Positions 1 through 8,230 of a stretch of DNA of 64,000 nt are shown here, piece by piece. The stretch spans positions 62,001-126,000 of the forward strand of contig NZ_MASJ01000001.1 in NCBI RefSeq assembly GCF_001700315.1, in the 5' to 3' direction. The number at the start of each line of letters is the position of its first letter. The stretch's first letter is position 1. The notes beneath the pieces are model-generated. The model saw nothing but the letters and a program-made list of their open reading frames with translations, was not told the DNA's origin and did no database searches. Source of the stretch: Caryophanon tenue (GTDB taxonomy: Bacteria; Bacillota; Bacilli; Bacillales_A; Planococcaceae). Made by a program: the position numbers and the translations under genes.

Positions 1-1024
1 TATTATCGGCGCGACAGGTTATGGCGGTTTAGAGTTAATTCGTTTTTTACATCAGCATCCAGAAGTTTCTTCACTACAGTTATTTTCATCTTCTGAAGCG
101 GGGGAATCCTTTTCAGCAAAGTACGGTCATTTACAAGGCATTCAAGATGCACCAATGGAAGCTATTGACGAAGCAACGATTGCTTCATTAGATGTCGTAT
201 TTGCAAGTACTCCAGCAGGTGTAACGAGTAAATTATTCCCAAGCTTAGTTGATAAAGGTGCGAAACTGATTGATTTATCGGGCGATTTTCGTTTGCAAAA
301 CCGTGCTGCCTATGAGCAGTGGTACGGTAAGGGCGCAGCGCCACAAGACGTATTACAAAAAAGTGTCTATGGCTTAACGGAGTGGCACGCAGATGCTGTT
401 AAAGATGCAGCACTTGTCGCCAACCCGGGATGTTATCCAACAGCAGTATTACTATCATTATTACCACTTATTAAACATAAACTAATTGACCCAAGCTTTT
501 TAGTCATTGATGCGAAAAGTGGTGTATCTGGCGCAGGAAACAAACCATCACAAGGCACGCATTATAGTGAAACAAATGAAAATTTTTCTATTTATAAGGT
601 GAATAAACATCAGCATATTCCTGAAATCGAGCAAGCGATTTCAATGTTTGCAGGTGCAGATGTGGCGATTACATTCAATACACATTTAGTGCCGATGACA
701 CGCGGGATTTTAGCAACGAGCTATGCGCAAGTACAGCCGGGTGTTACGCAAGCACAACTTGTCGCATGTTTACAAGAAACATATGCACAGCATAAATTTG
801 TGCGCGTAGTGACGGACGTAAATGCAATTGGCACAAACCGCGTAAAAGGTTCAAACTATTGTGATGTGTTTGTACAATTAGATGAACGTACAGGACGCGC
901 AACGATTGTCGGTGTTATTGATAATTTAGTAAAAGGCGCTGCAGGGCAAGCAATTCAAAATATGAACGTACAGTGTGGCTTGGATGAATCGACAGGTTTA
1001 GATGTCGTGCCACTATTTATTTAA
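1..1024 (+). CDS. argC: N-acetyl-gamma-glutamyl-phosphate reductase, 5' end cut off
   Basis: Third step of arginine synthesis: NADPH-dependent reduction of N-acetylglutamyl phosphate to the semialdehyde, in the cytoplasm. The frame is open from the first base of the window; the visible protein begins inside the Rossmann motif (IIGATGYGG), so only the first few residues are missing and the first internal ATG (155) is not the start. The catalytic cysteine lies in NPGCYPTAVL, and the C-terminal substrate region has NTHLVPMTRGI. It is followed after 16 bases by argJ with its own AAGGAGG site, so it is the first visible gene of an argCJBD operon. Identification is secure; the promoter and any arginine-repressor site lie outside the window. 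Confidence 0.97.
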   Translation, partial: IIGATGYGGLELIRFLHQHPEVSSLQLFSSSEAGESFSAKYGHLQGIQDAPMEAIDEATIASLDVVFASTPAGVTSKLFPSLVDKGAKLIDLSGDFRLQNRAAYEQWYGKGAAPQDVLQKSVYGLTEWHADAVKDAALVANPGCYPTAVLLSLLPLIKHKLIDPSFLVIDAKSGVSGAGNKPSQGTHYSETNENFSIYKVNKHQHIPEIEQAISMFAGADVAITFNTHLVPMTRGILATSYAQVQPGVTQAQLVACLQETYAQHKFVRVVTDVNAIGTNRVKGSNYCDVFVQLDERTGRATIVGVIDNLVKGAAGQAIQNMNVQCGLDESTGLDVVPLFI

Positions 1025-1040
1025 GGAGGATTTTTAAATC

Positions 1041-2261
1041 ATGACAACAGCAACAGTAAAAAAAATTGTAGGCACGAATATTACATCACCAAAAGGCTTC
1101 AAAGCAGCAGGTATGCATTGTGGCATTAAACATAAAAAGAAGGACTTAGCATTACTTGTAAGTGACGTACCAGCATCAGTTGCTGGTGTATTCACAACGA
1201 ATGCTATTCAAGCAGCGCCGATTAAAGTGACGAAAGATGTTGTATATCATACACAAAAAATGCAAGCCATTATCGTGAACTCAGGAAATGCTAATGCATG
1301 TACAGGGAAACAAGGTTTACTAGATGCGCAAGCGATGCAACAATTGGCTGCTGATAAACTACAAATTGATGCATCATTAATTGGTGTTGCTTCGACAGGT
1401 GTTATTGGCGAAGTGATGAAGCTTGCACCAATTATTCAAGGTTTACCAAACTTAACACCAAAAGCCGATTTAGAGTCAGCGATTGATTTTGCACAAGCGA
1501 TTTTAACGACAGACACCGTGATGAAAAACACGCAATACAGTACAGTTATTGATGGCAAGGAAATTATCATTGCAGGTACAGCAAAGGGCTCTGGCATGAT
1601 TGAGCCAAATATGGCAACGATGCTTGGCTTTATTACGACAGATGCGAATATTGAATCAGCGGAGCTACAGCAAGCATTAAGTTATGTAACAGACATTACG
1701 TTTAATGCGATTACAGTGGATGGTGATACATCTACAAATGATACGGTTATTGTTATGGCGAACGGTTTAGCGGGCAATGAATCATTAACACCTCAACACC
1801 CTGAGTGGCAAAACTTTGTCGATGCTTTACATGTCGTTGCGCAAGATTTAGCAAAAGCGATTGCAAAAGACGGAGAAGGCGCAACAAAGCTAATCGAAGT
1901 AGAAGTAAAAGGTGCAGTGAACGACGAGGAAGCACGTAAAATTGCGAAAACAGTAGTCGGTTCACCACTTGTTAAAACAGCGGTATTTGGCTGTGACGCA
2001 AACTGGGGACGCATTATTGCAGCGGTTGGCTATTCGGGTGCAACGGTCGATGTCGATGCGATTACGATTCAAATCGGTGGTACAACAATGGTTGAAAACG
2101 GCGAGCCAGTGGCGTTTTCTGAAGAAAAATTAATCGACATTTTAAAGCAACAAGAAGTAAAGATTGATGTATCGGTTGGTGCTGGAGAAGGGCATGGACA
2201 TGCATGGGGGTGTGATTTAACTTATGACTACGTTCAAATCAACGCAAGCTACCGCTCATAA
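1041..2261 (+). CDS. argJ: Bifunctional ornithine acetyltransferase / N-acetylglutamate synthase
   Basis: ArgJ recycles the acetyl group from N-acetylornithine to glutamate and, when bifunctional, also makes N-acetylglutamate from acetyl-CoA. The 406-residue length is normal. The self-cleavage site is visible in GSGMIEPNMATMLGFITTD, where the Thr of ATML becomes the N-terminal nucleophile of the beta chain. The C-terminus CDLTYDYVQINASYRS matches the usual family end, so the 38-base overlap with argB is real and not a frameshift. The start has an AAGGAGG site 10 to 12 bases upstream. Whether it is mono- or bifunctional cannot be told from sequence; no separate argA is in view. Confidence 0.97.
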   Translation: MTTATVKKIVGTNITSPKGFKAAGMHCGIKHKKKDLALLVSDVPASVAGVFTTNAIQAAPIKVTKDVVYHTQKMQAIIVNSGNANACTGKQGLLDAQAMQQLAADKLQIDASLIGVASTGVIGEVMKLAPIIQGLPNLTPKADLESAIDFAQAILTTDTVMKNTQYSTVIDGKEIIIAGTAKGSGMIEPNMATMLGFITTDANIESAELQQALSYVTDITFNAITVDGDTSTNDTVIVMANGLAGNESLTPQHPEWQNFVDALHVVAQDLAKAIAKDGEGATKLIEVEVKGAVNDEEARKIAKTVVGSPLVKTAVFGCDANWGRIIAAVGYSGATVDVDAITIQIGGTTMVENGEPVAFSEEKLIDILKQQEVKIDVSVGAGEGHGHAWGCDLTYDYVQINASYRS

Positions 2262-2991
2262 GCGACTTGTCATTAAGTTAGGTGGCTCTACATTAGAAGG
2301 GTTAAATAAAGCATTTTTTGAAAACTTTAAAGCATTACAGCAGCAAGGTTATCAAGTAGTGATTACGCACGGTGGTGGTCCTGCGATTAATCGCGCATTA
2401 GCTACAGCGAATATCGAATCAACAACAGTAAATGGTTTACGTGTCACAACGGACGAAATGATTGATATTGTGAAAACAACGTTAATTGGGCAAGTGAATC
2501 CGTATGTAGTGAGCCAATTAACACAAGCTGGCATTCAAGCAGTTGGCTTAAACGGTTTTGATGCAACGATATTAACGAGCGATTATTTAGACAAAGATAC
2601 ATATGGCCACGTTGGTGAAGTACAACAAGTCAATGTAGCTGTGATTGAAGCACTTTTAGCAGCAGGATTCGTACCAGTGATTGCATGTATCGGTGCAACA
2701 ACACAAGGACAAACGCTCAATATTAACGGTGACACTGTAGCAAGTGAAGTAGCGCTTGCATTACAGGCGGAGCAGTTATTACTTGTTACTGATGTATCAG
2801 GTATTCGTATTGAAGATACGTGGCAAACATCTGCAACAAAAGCACAAATTGACACATGGATTGACGAAGGACATATATATGGTGGTATGATTCCTAAAGT
2901 ACAAGGTGCGCTAGACTGTTTAGCAGCAGGCATTCCATCTGTACAAATTGTCAACGACCAGCTGACAGGAACGACAATCGTAGGAGGCTAA
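2224..2991 (+). CDS. argB: Acetylglutamate kinase
   Basis: Phosphorylates N-acetylglutamate with ATP, the second step of arginine synthesis. Amino-acid-kinase fold signatures are present: KLGGSTLEG near residue 18, THGGGPAINRAL near residue 55 and NINGDTVASEVALAL in the second half; the length of 255 is usual. The start lies inside the end of argJ (38-base overlap in another frame). No other in-frame start exists before the essential KLGG loop, so the overlap must be used, which suggests translational coupling. The protein has a 13-residue polar N-terminal lead before the kinase core. Confidence 0.96.
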   Translation: MTTFKSTQATAHKRLVIKLGGSTLEGLNKAFFENFKALQQQGYQVVITHGGGPAINRALATANIESTTVNGLRVTTDEMIDIVKTTLIGQVNPYVVSQLTQAGIQAVGLNGFDATILTSDYLDKDTYGHVGEVQQVNVAVIEALLAAGFVPVIACIGATTQGQTLNINGDTVASEVALALQAEQLLLVTDVSGIRIEDTWQTSATKAQIDTWIDEGHIYGGMIPKVQGALDCLAAGIPSVQIVNDQLTGTTIVGG

Positions 2992-2994
2992 AGT

Positions 2995-4143
2995 ATGGGA
3001 GCATTATTTGGAAATTATGCAAGACGACCAATTGCGTTAGTAAAAGGGCAAGGTACACATGTATGGGATGAAGATGGCAAAGAATATTTAGATTTCACAT
3101 CAGGTATTGCTGTGTTAAGTTTGGGACATGCGCATCCAGCACTTGTTGATGCTATTACACAACAGGCAAATACGATTTGGCATACGTCAAATTTATTTGC
3201 AAGTCCAGGACAAGAAGCGCTAGCACAAAAGCTTGTAGCAGATACACATTTAGCGCATGCATTTTTCTGTAACTCAGGTGCAGAGGCAAATGAAGCAGCC
3301 ATTAAAATGGCACGTAAGCACACGGGCAAGCATCACATTATTACGTTTGAAAAATCATTCCACGGGCGTACATTTGGCGCGATGTCAGCAACGGGGCAAG
3401 ATAAAGTACAGCAAGGCTTCGGTCCACTTGTATCGCAATTTACGCATTTACCGTATAACGATGTAGAAGCATTAAAAGCGACAGCGGATGATTCTGTAGC
3501 GGCAATTATGCTTGAAGTCATTCAAGGTGAAGGTGGATTAGCACAAATTACACCTGAGTTTGCAGACGCGATTATGGAATTATGCAATGAAAAAGGCATT
3601 TTATTAATCGTTGATGAAGTGCAAACAGGTATCGGACGTACAGGTACACGCTATGCGTTTGAACAAACATCATTAAAGCCACATTTAGTATCGCTTGCCA
3701 AAGGGTTAGGCGGCGGTTATCCAATTGGCGGTCTGCTTGGTGTCGCAGATATTTACGACACATTTAGTGCAGGGTCACATGGCACAACATTTGGTGGCAA
3801 TCCACTTGGCGTATCAGTTGCACAAACGGTATTACAGCATGTATTTGACGAAGCGTTTTTAGCGGATGTACAGGCGAAAGGTACATATTTACAACAAACA
3901 CTCGCAAAAGCATTACCAGCAGATACTTTTAGTATTTTAGGACAAGGCTTAATGGTCGGTATTCACTGTGGTGGCGAGGAAGTGGCGCATTATATTCCGA
4001 AGCTTGAAGAAGCGGGCGTATTACTTGTTGCAGCAGGTCCTTACGTATTACGTGTATTACCACCATTAACAGTAACGACAGCAGAAATTGATGAAGCAGT
4101 TGCGTGTATTGCGGCAGTATTAACAGCATCACACGTGTCGTAA
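2995..4143 (+). CDS. argD: Acetylornithine aminotransferase
   Basis: PLP-dependent transaminase converting N-acetylglutamate semialdehyde to N-acetylornithine with glutamate. Class III aminotransferase signatures are visible: FCNSGAEANEAAIKMARK (phosphate-binding region), FEKSFHGRTFGAMSATG, VDEVQTGIGRTG and the PLP-lysine region SLAKGLGGGYPIGG. At 382 residues it is full length. A GGAGG site seven bases before the ATG is embedded in the end of argB. The operon stops here with a terminator at 4160-4192; carAB and argF, which follow argD in B. subtilis, are not present next to it. Confidence 0.97.
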   Translation: MGALFGNYARRPIALVKGQGTHVWDEDGKEYLDFTSGIAVLSLGHAHPALVDAITQQANTIWHTSNLFASPGQEALAQKLVADTHLAHAFFCNSGAEANEAAIKMARKHTGKHHIITFEKSFHGRTFGAMSATGQDKVQQGFGPLVSQFTHLPYNDVEALKATADDSVAAIMLEVIQGEGGLAQITPEFADAIMELCNEKGILLIVDEVQTGIGRTGTRYAFEQTSLKPHLVSLAKGLGGGYPIGGLLGVADIYDTFSAGSHGTTFGGNPLGVSVAQTVLQHVFDEAFLADVQAKGTYLQQTLAKALPADTFSILGQGLMVGIHCGGEEVAHYIPKLEEAGVLLVAAGPYVLRVLPPLTVTTAEIDEAVACIAAVLTASHVS

Positions 4144-4159
4144 GCAATTGAATATGTGT

Positions 4160-4192
4160 AAATCCCATGCGATGTTGCATGGGATTTATTTA
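4160..4192 (+). terminator. Terminator of the arg operon
   Basis: An 11-bp perfect stem (AAATCCCATGC with GCATGGGATTT) with a 6-base loop, followed by a short T-rich run, 16 bases after the argD stop. Confidence 0.8.
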
Positions 4193-4260
4193 GTTTCTAC
4201 GCCTAGCATGAACTTTTTGGCTGTATCGACGTTCTTATGTAAGAAGAAAGGAAGTGGCAT

Positions 4261-5892
4261 ATGCGCTTTTTACAACTACTCCCGTTCATTTGTCTGCTTT
4301 TTTTAGGCGCCTGCACAGCGCAAGAGCGTGAGCCGCTACAAGTGCAACGACAGACGTTGCAAGCAGATGAAGTAATAACGGTACAAGCAGCAAAAACGAT
4401 TGATGTAGCAACATTAAATGACCAGCGCGTTTTTGTTACGAATAAAGATGGTGAACGTGTGACAGGGCAAGTGACCATTAGTGGTCAAGTCATCACAATT
4501 ATGCCACCTGAACATGGTTATACAGCGGGTGATTATACGATCACGATTACCGAGGCTTTGCTAGCGACAGATGGCACGGCTGCAATTCCAAATGGGCATG
4601 AGCAGCTTGTAACAGTCCCCGTTCGTTATACAATAGAACGTGAGCAAAATGGTGAAGTTGTACAAATTGGACAGTATGCGACGTTAGCGCAAGCAGAAGC
4701 AGATATGACGCCAGACAGTGTATTGTATGACGGCAACACAGCAATCCGTATCCCAGACGGGCAAGGACTGCTCATTACGGCAGCGGAAGGCACGACGACA
4801 TTGTATCGTAATTATGAAAATGGGGTATTTCAAGATGCAGCAACCTATGTGTCCTCAAATGCGGAACTGCGTCTTATACAGCGGGGTGAACAAGCGATTA
4901 AAGTGTCGCTTGCAAATGAGCAATTTTATATTGAGCACGGGGCGCATACGTATGTGCCATTTTATACAGAACGTACGCATTACAGTGTTGACAAGGGGCA
5001 GCTATACTTTCATGTGATGAATTACGAAATCGGGAATTTGTCTACATTTGCACTTGGCAAAGCACCGAGCTTTATGGCACCAGGTAGTAAATATTATAGT
5101 GAAGACGGCTACACATTTTATGACGCACGAAATGAATTCGTTGGGCACTATGCGCCGTACTTCCAGTTTTTGTCGCTACGTTCAACAACGCATTATACAG
5201 CAGAGGAGCTAGACCGCTATATTGTGTCGATGCTACAAGAACGCGAACAACAGGGCGGACAATATGAAAATGCAGCAACAACATCTAAATTGCTCGGATT
5301 AGGCACCGTGTTAAAGGAAATCGAACAAACATATCATGTGAATGCGCTGCTTATTTTAGCGTTGGCGCAACACGAAAGTGACTACGGTATGAGTAATCAC
5401 GCACAAACGCATCAAAATTTATTCGGCTTGTATGTGTATGATAGTAACCCCGCCAACAAAACATTTGCGTCTGTTCAAGCGAATGTCGAGGAGTTAGTGA
5501 CACAGTTTTTAAATAAAAACTATATTCCACCAACAGCTGGCTATGCACACGGTCCTTACTTTGGCAATAAGGTACAAGGTGTCAATGTTCGCTATGCGTC
5601 AGACCAGTTTTGGGGTGTTAAAGCAGCAGGGCATGCGTACCGAATTGACCGTGCACTTGGTGGTAAAGAGTATGAACGTTACGCGCTTATGCAACTAGCG
5701 GATGATGTTGGCCGTGTCCACGTACGACGTGATGCGAGCGAGCAACAAGCAGCGATTTATACAATACGACCAGCAGCGAAACAGTTCGTCACAGCTTACC
5801 GCGAACAATCAGCACCTACATGGTTATCGGTTATTTCCGATTCAGGTAGATATACAGCAGGTTATATTCAAAAAAGTGCGTTCGAACAATAG
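4261..5892 (+). CDS. Exported glucosaminidase lipoprotein
   Basis: Predicted membrane-anchored peptidoglycan N-acetylglucosaminidase. Residues 1-18 form a lipoprotein signal with lipobox LGAC (Cys18 the lipidated residue). Residues ~30-125 look like a bacterial Ig-like (SbsA/Big_5-type) domain with a YTAGDYTITIT edge. The C-terminal half carries a GH73-like catalytic core: ALAQHESDYGMSNHA contains the presumed catalytic Glu372, followed by NLFGLYVYD and a late WGVKAAGHAYRID block. It is a paralogue of the next gene (shared catalytic core and YYSxDGxTF motif), which has a cleavable signal and two Ig-like domains instead. The start has AAAGGAAGTGG just upstream. Exact bond specificity is inferred from the family. 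Confidence 0.85.
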   Translation: MRFLQLLPFICLLFLGACTAQEREPLQVQRQTLQADEVITVQAAKTIDVATLNDQRVFVTNKDGERVTGQVTISGQVITIMPPEHGYTAGDYTITITEALLATDGTAAIPNGHEQLVTVPVRYTIEREQNGEVVQIGQYATLAQAEADMTPDSVLYDGNTAIRIPDGQGLLITAAEGTTTLYRNYENGVFQDAATYVSSNAELRLIQRGEQAIKVSLANEQFYIEHGAHTYVPFYTERTHYSVDKGQLYFHVMNYEIGNLSTFALGKAPSFMAPGSKYYSEDGYTFYDARNEFVGHYAPYFQFLSLRSTTHYTAEELDRYIVSMLQEREQQGGQYENAATTSKLLGLGTVLKEIEQTYHVNALLILALAQHESDYGMSNHAQTHQNLFGLYVYDSNPANKTFASVQANVEELVTQFLNKNYIPPTAGYAHGPYFGNKVQGVNVRYASDQFWGVKAAGHAYRIDRALGGKEYERYALMQLADDVGRVHVRRDASEQQAAIYTIRPAAKQFVTAYREQSAPTWLSVISDSGRYTAGYIQKSAFEQ

Positions 5893-5919
5893 ATGAGCCA
5901 AAATGAGTAGACAGAATTG

Positions 5920-5962
5920 GCGATAGGAGGAAATTTTATATCTCCTATCGCATTTTTTTTTA
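5920..5962 (+). terminator. Terminator between the two glucosaminidase genes
   Basis: 10-bp perfect stem GCGATAGGAG / CTCCTATCGC with a 12-base loop and a run of eight to nine T. The two paralogues are therefore probably separate transcription units. Confidence 0.9.
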
Positions 5963-5999
5963 TACATGAAGCTGTTATGATAGTGCTAGGAGGTAGGAT

Positions 6000-8129
6000 A
6001 TGATAAAAAAATTAAGTTCAGTATTAATTGTTGCATTGTTTGTGTTAGCGATGCCGTCTTTCACATCAGCCAATGGACCATATAGTGCAAAAATGAATGA
6101 ACAAGGGGTTTGGACATTGCAGTTTGACGAAGCAGTAAAGTCAAATGTCATTAACCGTTCATTCATTTTTATTGGAGACGCGCAAGGGAAAAAGCTAGCA
6201 GGCTATACATTTAGCCGCGTAACCGTGCAAGGTAGTACGGTACAAGTGCTTGCCCCAATCGAAGGGTATAAGCAAGGAGAAACATATACATTAAATATTA
6301 CACAACGTTTCTCAAAAGCGACAGGTGAGTCGTTCAATGTAGCTGTTTCTACACCGTTTACGGTTGGCGAAAAGCAAGAGCAACCGGAGCAACCAGAAGT
6401 GCCAGTAGAGAAGCCAACAGTGCCAACACCACCGACAGCACCATCAGAGAAGCCGGAGTTATCAACAGACGCCTACATAGCGACGCTGAACAATAACGTA
6501 TGGACGGTGACATTTAACGAGGCTGTTCGCTCGACAGTCATTAACCGCTCACATATTTATATTGGTGATGCGGATGGCCAAAAACTAACGGACTATAAGT
6601 ACCATGCTGTTTCAGTGAGTGGGAACACGGTAACACTTGCAGCACCACCTAATGGCTATACGCAAGGGGAAACCTATACGCTCGTTACGACAAATCGCTT
6701 TTTAGCGGCATCAGGAGCGGCATTGACAAATGGTTCCGTACAGCCGTTTACGCTTGGCAGTGTGACGCCGCAAGAGCCGACACCACAGCCAGAGCCTGAA
6801 ACACCAACACCAGAAGAACCGACACCAGAACCACCTGCTGTGACACCTCCGACTTCAGGTGTGAAAAAATATCAAGTTGTTAATATTGCCAATACAGGTG
6901 TCCTGCGTACGCACTCAGCATATGCAACGTTTAACGAAGCGAAGCAACGTGTAGGCAATAACCAAGGTGTGGCAATCAATGGGAAATTAATTGCGATGAA
7001 GCGTGGCTTTATTCAAACGAAAGCAGCGAATGGCAATGTACTGACACGCGTTTACAGTGATGCGAACTTAACGAAAGAGCGCACATATTTACCAACAAAT
7101 GTTGAAATTGCTTATGTGGATGCAACAGAACGCTCGATTCGTGTCAATGTAGCGGGTCAAGAAGGCTATATTTCACATGATAACGCGATTTTCAAGCCAT
7201 TTAATGCGTATTTTACACGTAATTACTATGCGAATGTTAACGGTGATTTAGCGCATTATATTTATTCACCATTAAAAAATGGCTACGATTCATATACAAT
7301 TAGCGCAGCACCTGCGTTTATGATTCGTGGTATAAAATATTATAGTGTGGACGGCGCGACATTTACAGACCAAGCAGGTACAGTGATTGGTACAAGCTAT
7401 CCATATTATCAAGTAGCTTCAGTTCGTTCAAAAACGAAATTTACAGTTGCTCAAATTGATGCGTATATCCATAAAATTTTACAAACGCGTGGTTCTTCAG
7501 CCGTTCAAAAAAGTAAAATTAAAGGCTTAGGTACAACACTTGTACGCTTACAAAATAAGTATAATATTAATGCGTTAGCGATTTTATCAATGGCGCAACA
7601 TGAAAGTGCTTATGGTATGAGTAACCACGCATTACAGCATAATAATTTATTCGGTTTAAACGTTACAGATAACGGTAATCCAGCAGACACATATCCATCG
7701 GTTGCCAATAATATTGAAACGTTAATTATTCAATATTTAGAGAAGAAATATTTACCGCCAACATCTTGGTTCCCGAATGGTTCTGTGTTCGGTAATAAAG
7801 ATTTCGGGATGAACGTAAAATATGCATCAGACCCGTATTGGGGTTCAAAAATTGCAGGACATTACCACCGTATGATGGAGATGATGCAAACGCTTGGCTA
7901 TGGTCAAGACCAACGTTATCCAGTAGCTCGTTTCAAAGAGTCTACCGTGACAACGTATAAATTCTCAGGCATGACACGGCCGGCATTTACGTATAACGGC
8001 AATGCACAAGGGAAATTCGTGTTAATTTTAGAGGAAACATCAAGCTATTATAAAATTTCATCAGATGTTAATACATTTGAATATGTGTATGTGCCAAAGC
8101 ATACACTTGAAAAAGTAGCAACGCATTAA
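6000..8129 (+). CDS. Secreted multidomain glucosaminidase with two Ig-like domains
   Basis: Predicted secreted peptidoglycan hydrolase of 709 residues. A signal peptide covers residues 1-24 (cleavage probably after TSA). Two related Ig-like modules follow (about 25-125 and 156-258), each with a VINRSxIxIGDAxGxKL motif and YTQGETYTL or YKQGETYTL. Each is followed by a Pro/Glu-rich linker typical of wall-spanning proteins. The catalytic region has MAQHESAYGMSNHA with presumed catalytic Glu535, NLFGLNVTD and the YWGSKIAGHYHR block. The last ~70 residues may form an SH3-like wall-binding domain. AGGAGGT lies five bases from the ATG. It probably arose by tandem duplication with the lipoprotein upstream; likely role in cell separation or wall turnover. 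Confidence 0.87.
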   Translation: MIKKLSSVLIVALFVLAMPSFTSANGPYSAKMNEQGVWTLQFDEAVKSNVINRSFIFIGDAQGKKLAGYTFSRVTVQGSTVQVLAPIEGYKQGETYTLNITQRFSKATGESFNVAVSTPFTVGEKQEQPEQPEVPVEKPTVPTPPTAPSEKPELSTDAYIATLNNNVWTVTFNEAVRSTVINRSHIYIGDADGQKLTDYKYHAVSVSGNTVTLAAPPNGYTQGETYTLVTTNRFLAASGAALTNGSVQPFTLGSVTPQEPTPQPEPETPTPEEPTPEPPAVTPPTSGVKKYQVVNIANTGVLRTHSAYATFNEAKQRVGNNQGVAINGKLIAMKRGFIQTKAANGNVLTRVYSDANLTKERTYLPTNVEIAYVDATERSIRVNVAGQEGYISHDNAIFKPFNAYFTRNYYANVNGDLAHYIYSPLKNGYDSYTISAAPAFMIRGIKYYSVDGATFTDQAGTVIGTSYPYYQVASVRSKTKFTVAQIDAYIHKILQTRGSSAVQKSKIKGLGTTLVRLQNKYNINALAILSMAQHESAYGMSNHALQHNNLFGLNVTDNGNPADTYPSVANNIETLIIQYLEKKYLPPTSWFPNGSVFGNKDFGMNVKYASDPYWGSKIAGHYHRMMEMMQTLGYGQDQRYPVARFKESTVTTYKFSGMTRPAFTYNGNAQGKFVLILEETSSYYKISSDVNTFEYVYVPKHTLEKVATH

Positions 8130-8136
8130 TGATGTG

Positions 8137-8175
8137 AAAAAAGGCTATCCGATCTTCTCGGGTAGCCTTTTTACG
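8137..8175 (+). terminator. Terminator after the secreted glucosaminidase
   Basis: Stem AAAAAGGCTATCC / GGGTAGCCTTTTT with a 9-base loop and U-tract, eight bases after the stop. Confidence 0.88.
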
Positions 8176-8181
8176 TGCATT

Positions 8182-8224
8182 AAAAAAGCTGTGCGAAAAA
8201 TCGAACATGATGTTTCGCACAGCA
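8182..8224 (-). terminator. Terminator of the penicillin-binding protein gene
   Basis: On the minus strand an 11-bp stem GCTGTGCGAAA / TTTCGCACAGC (plus positions 8188-8198 and 8213-8223) is followed by six T. Confidence 0.85.
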
Positions 8225-8230
8225 TATTTT

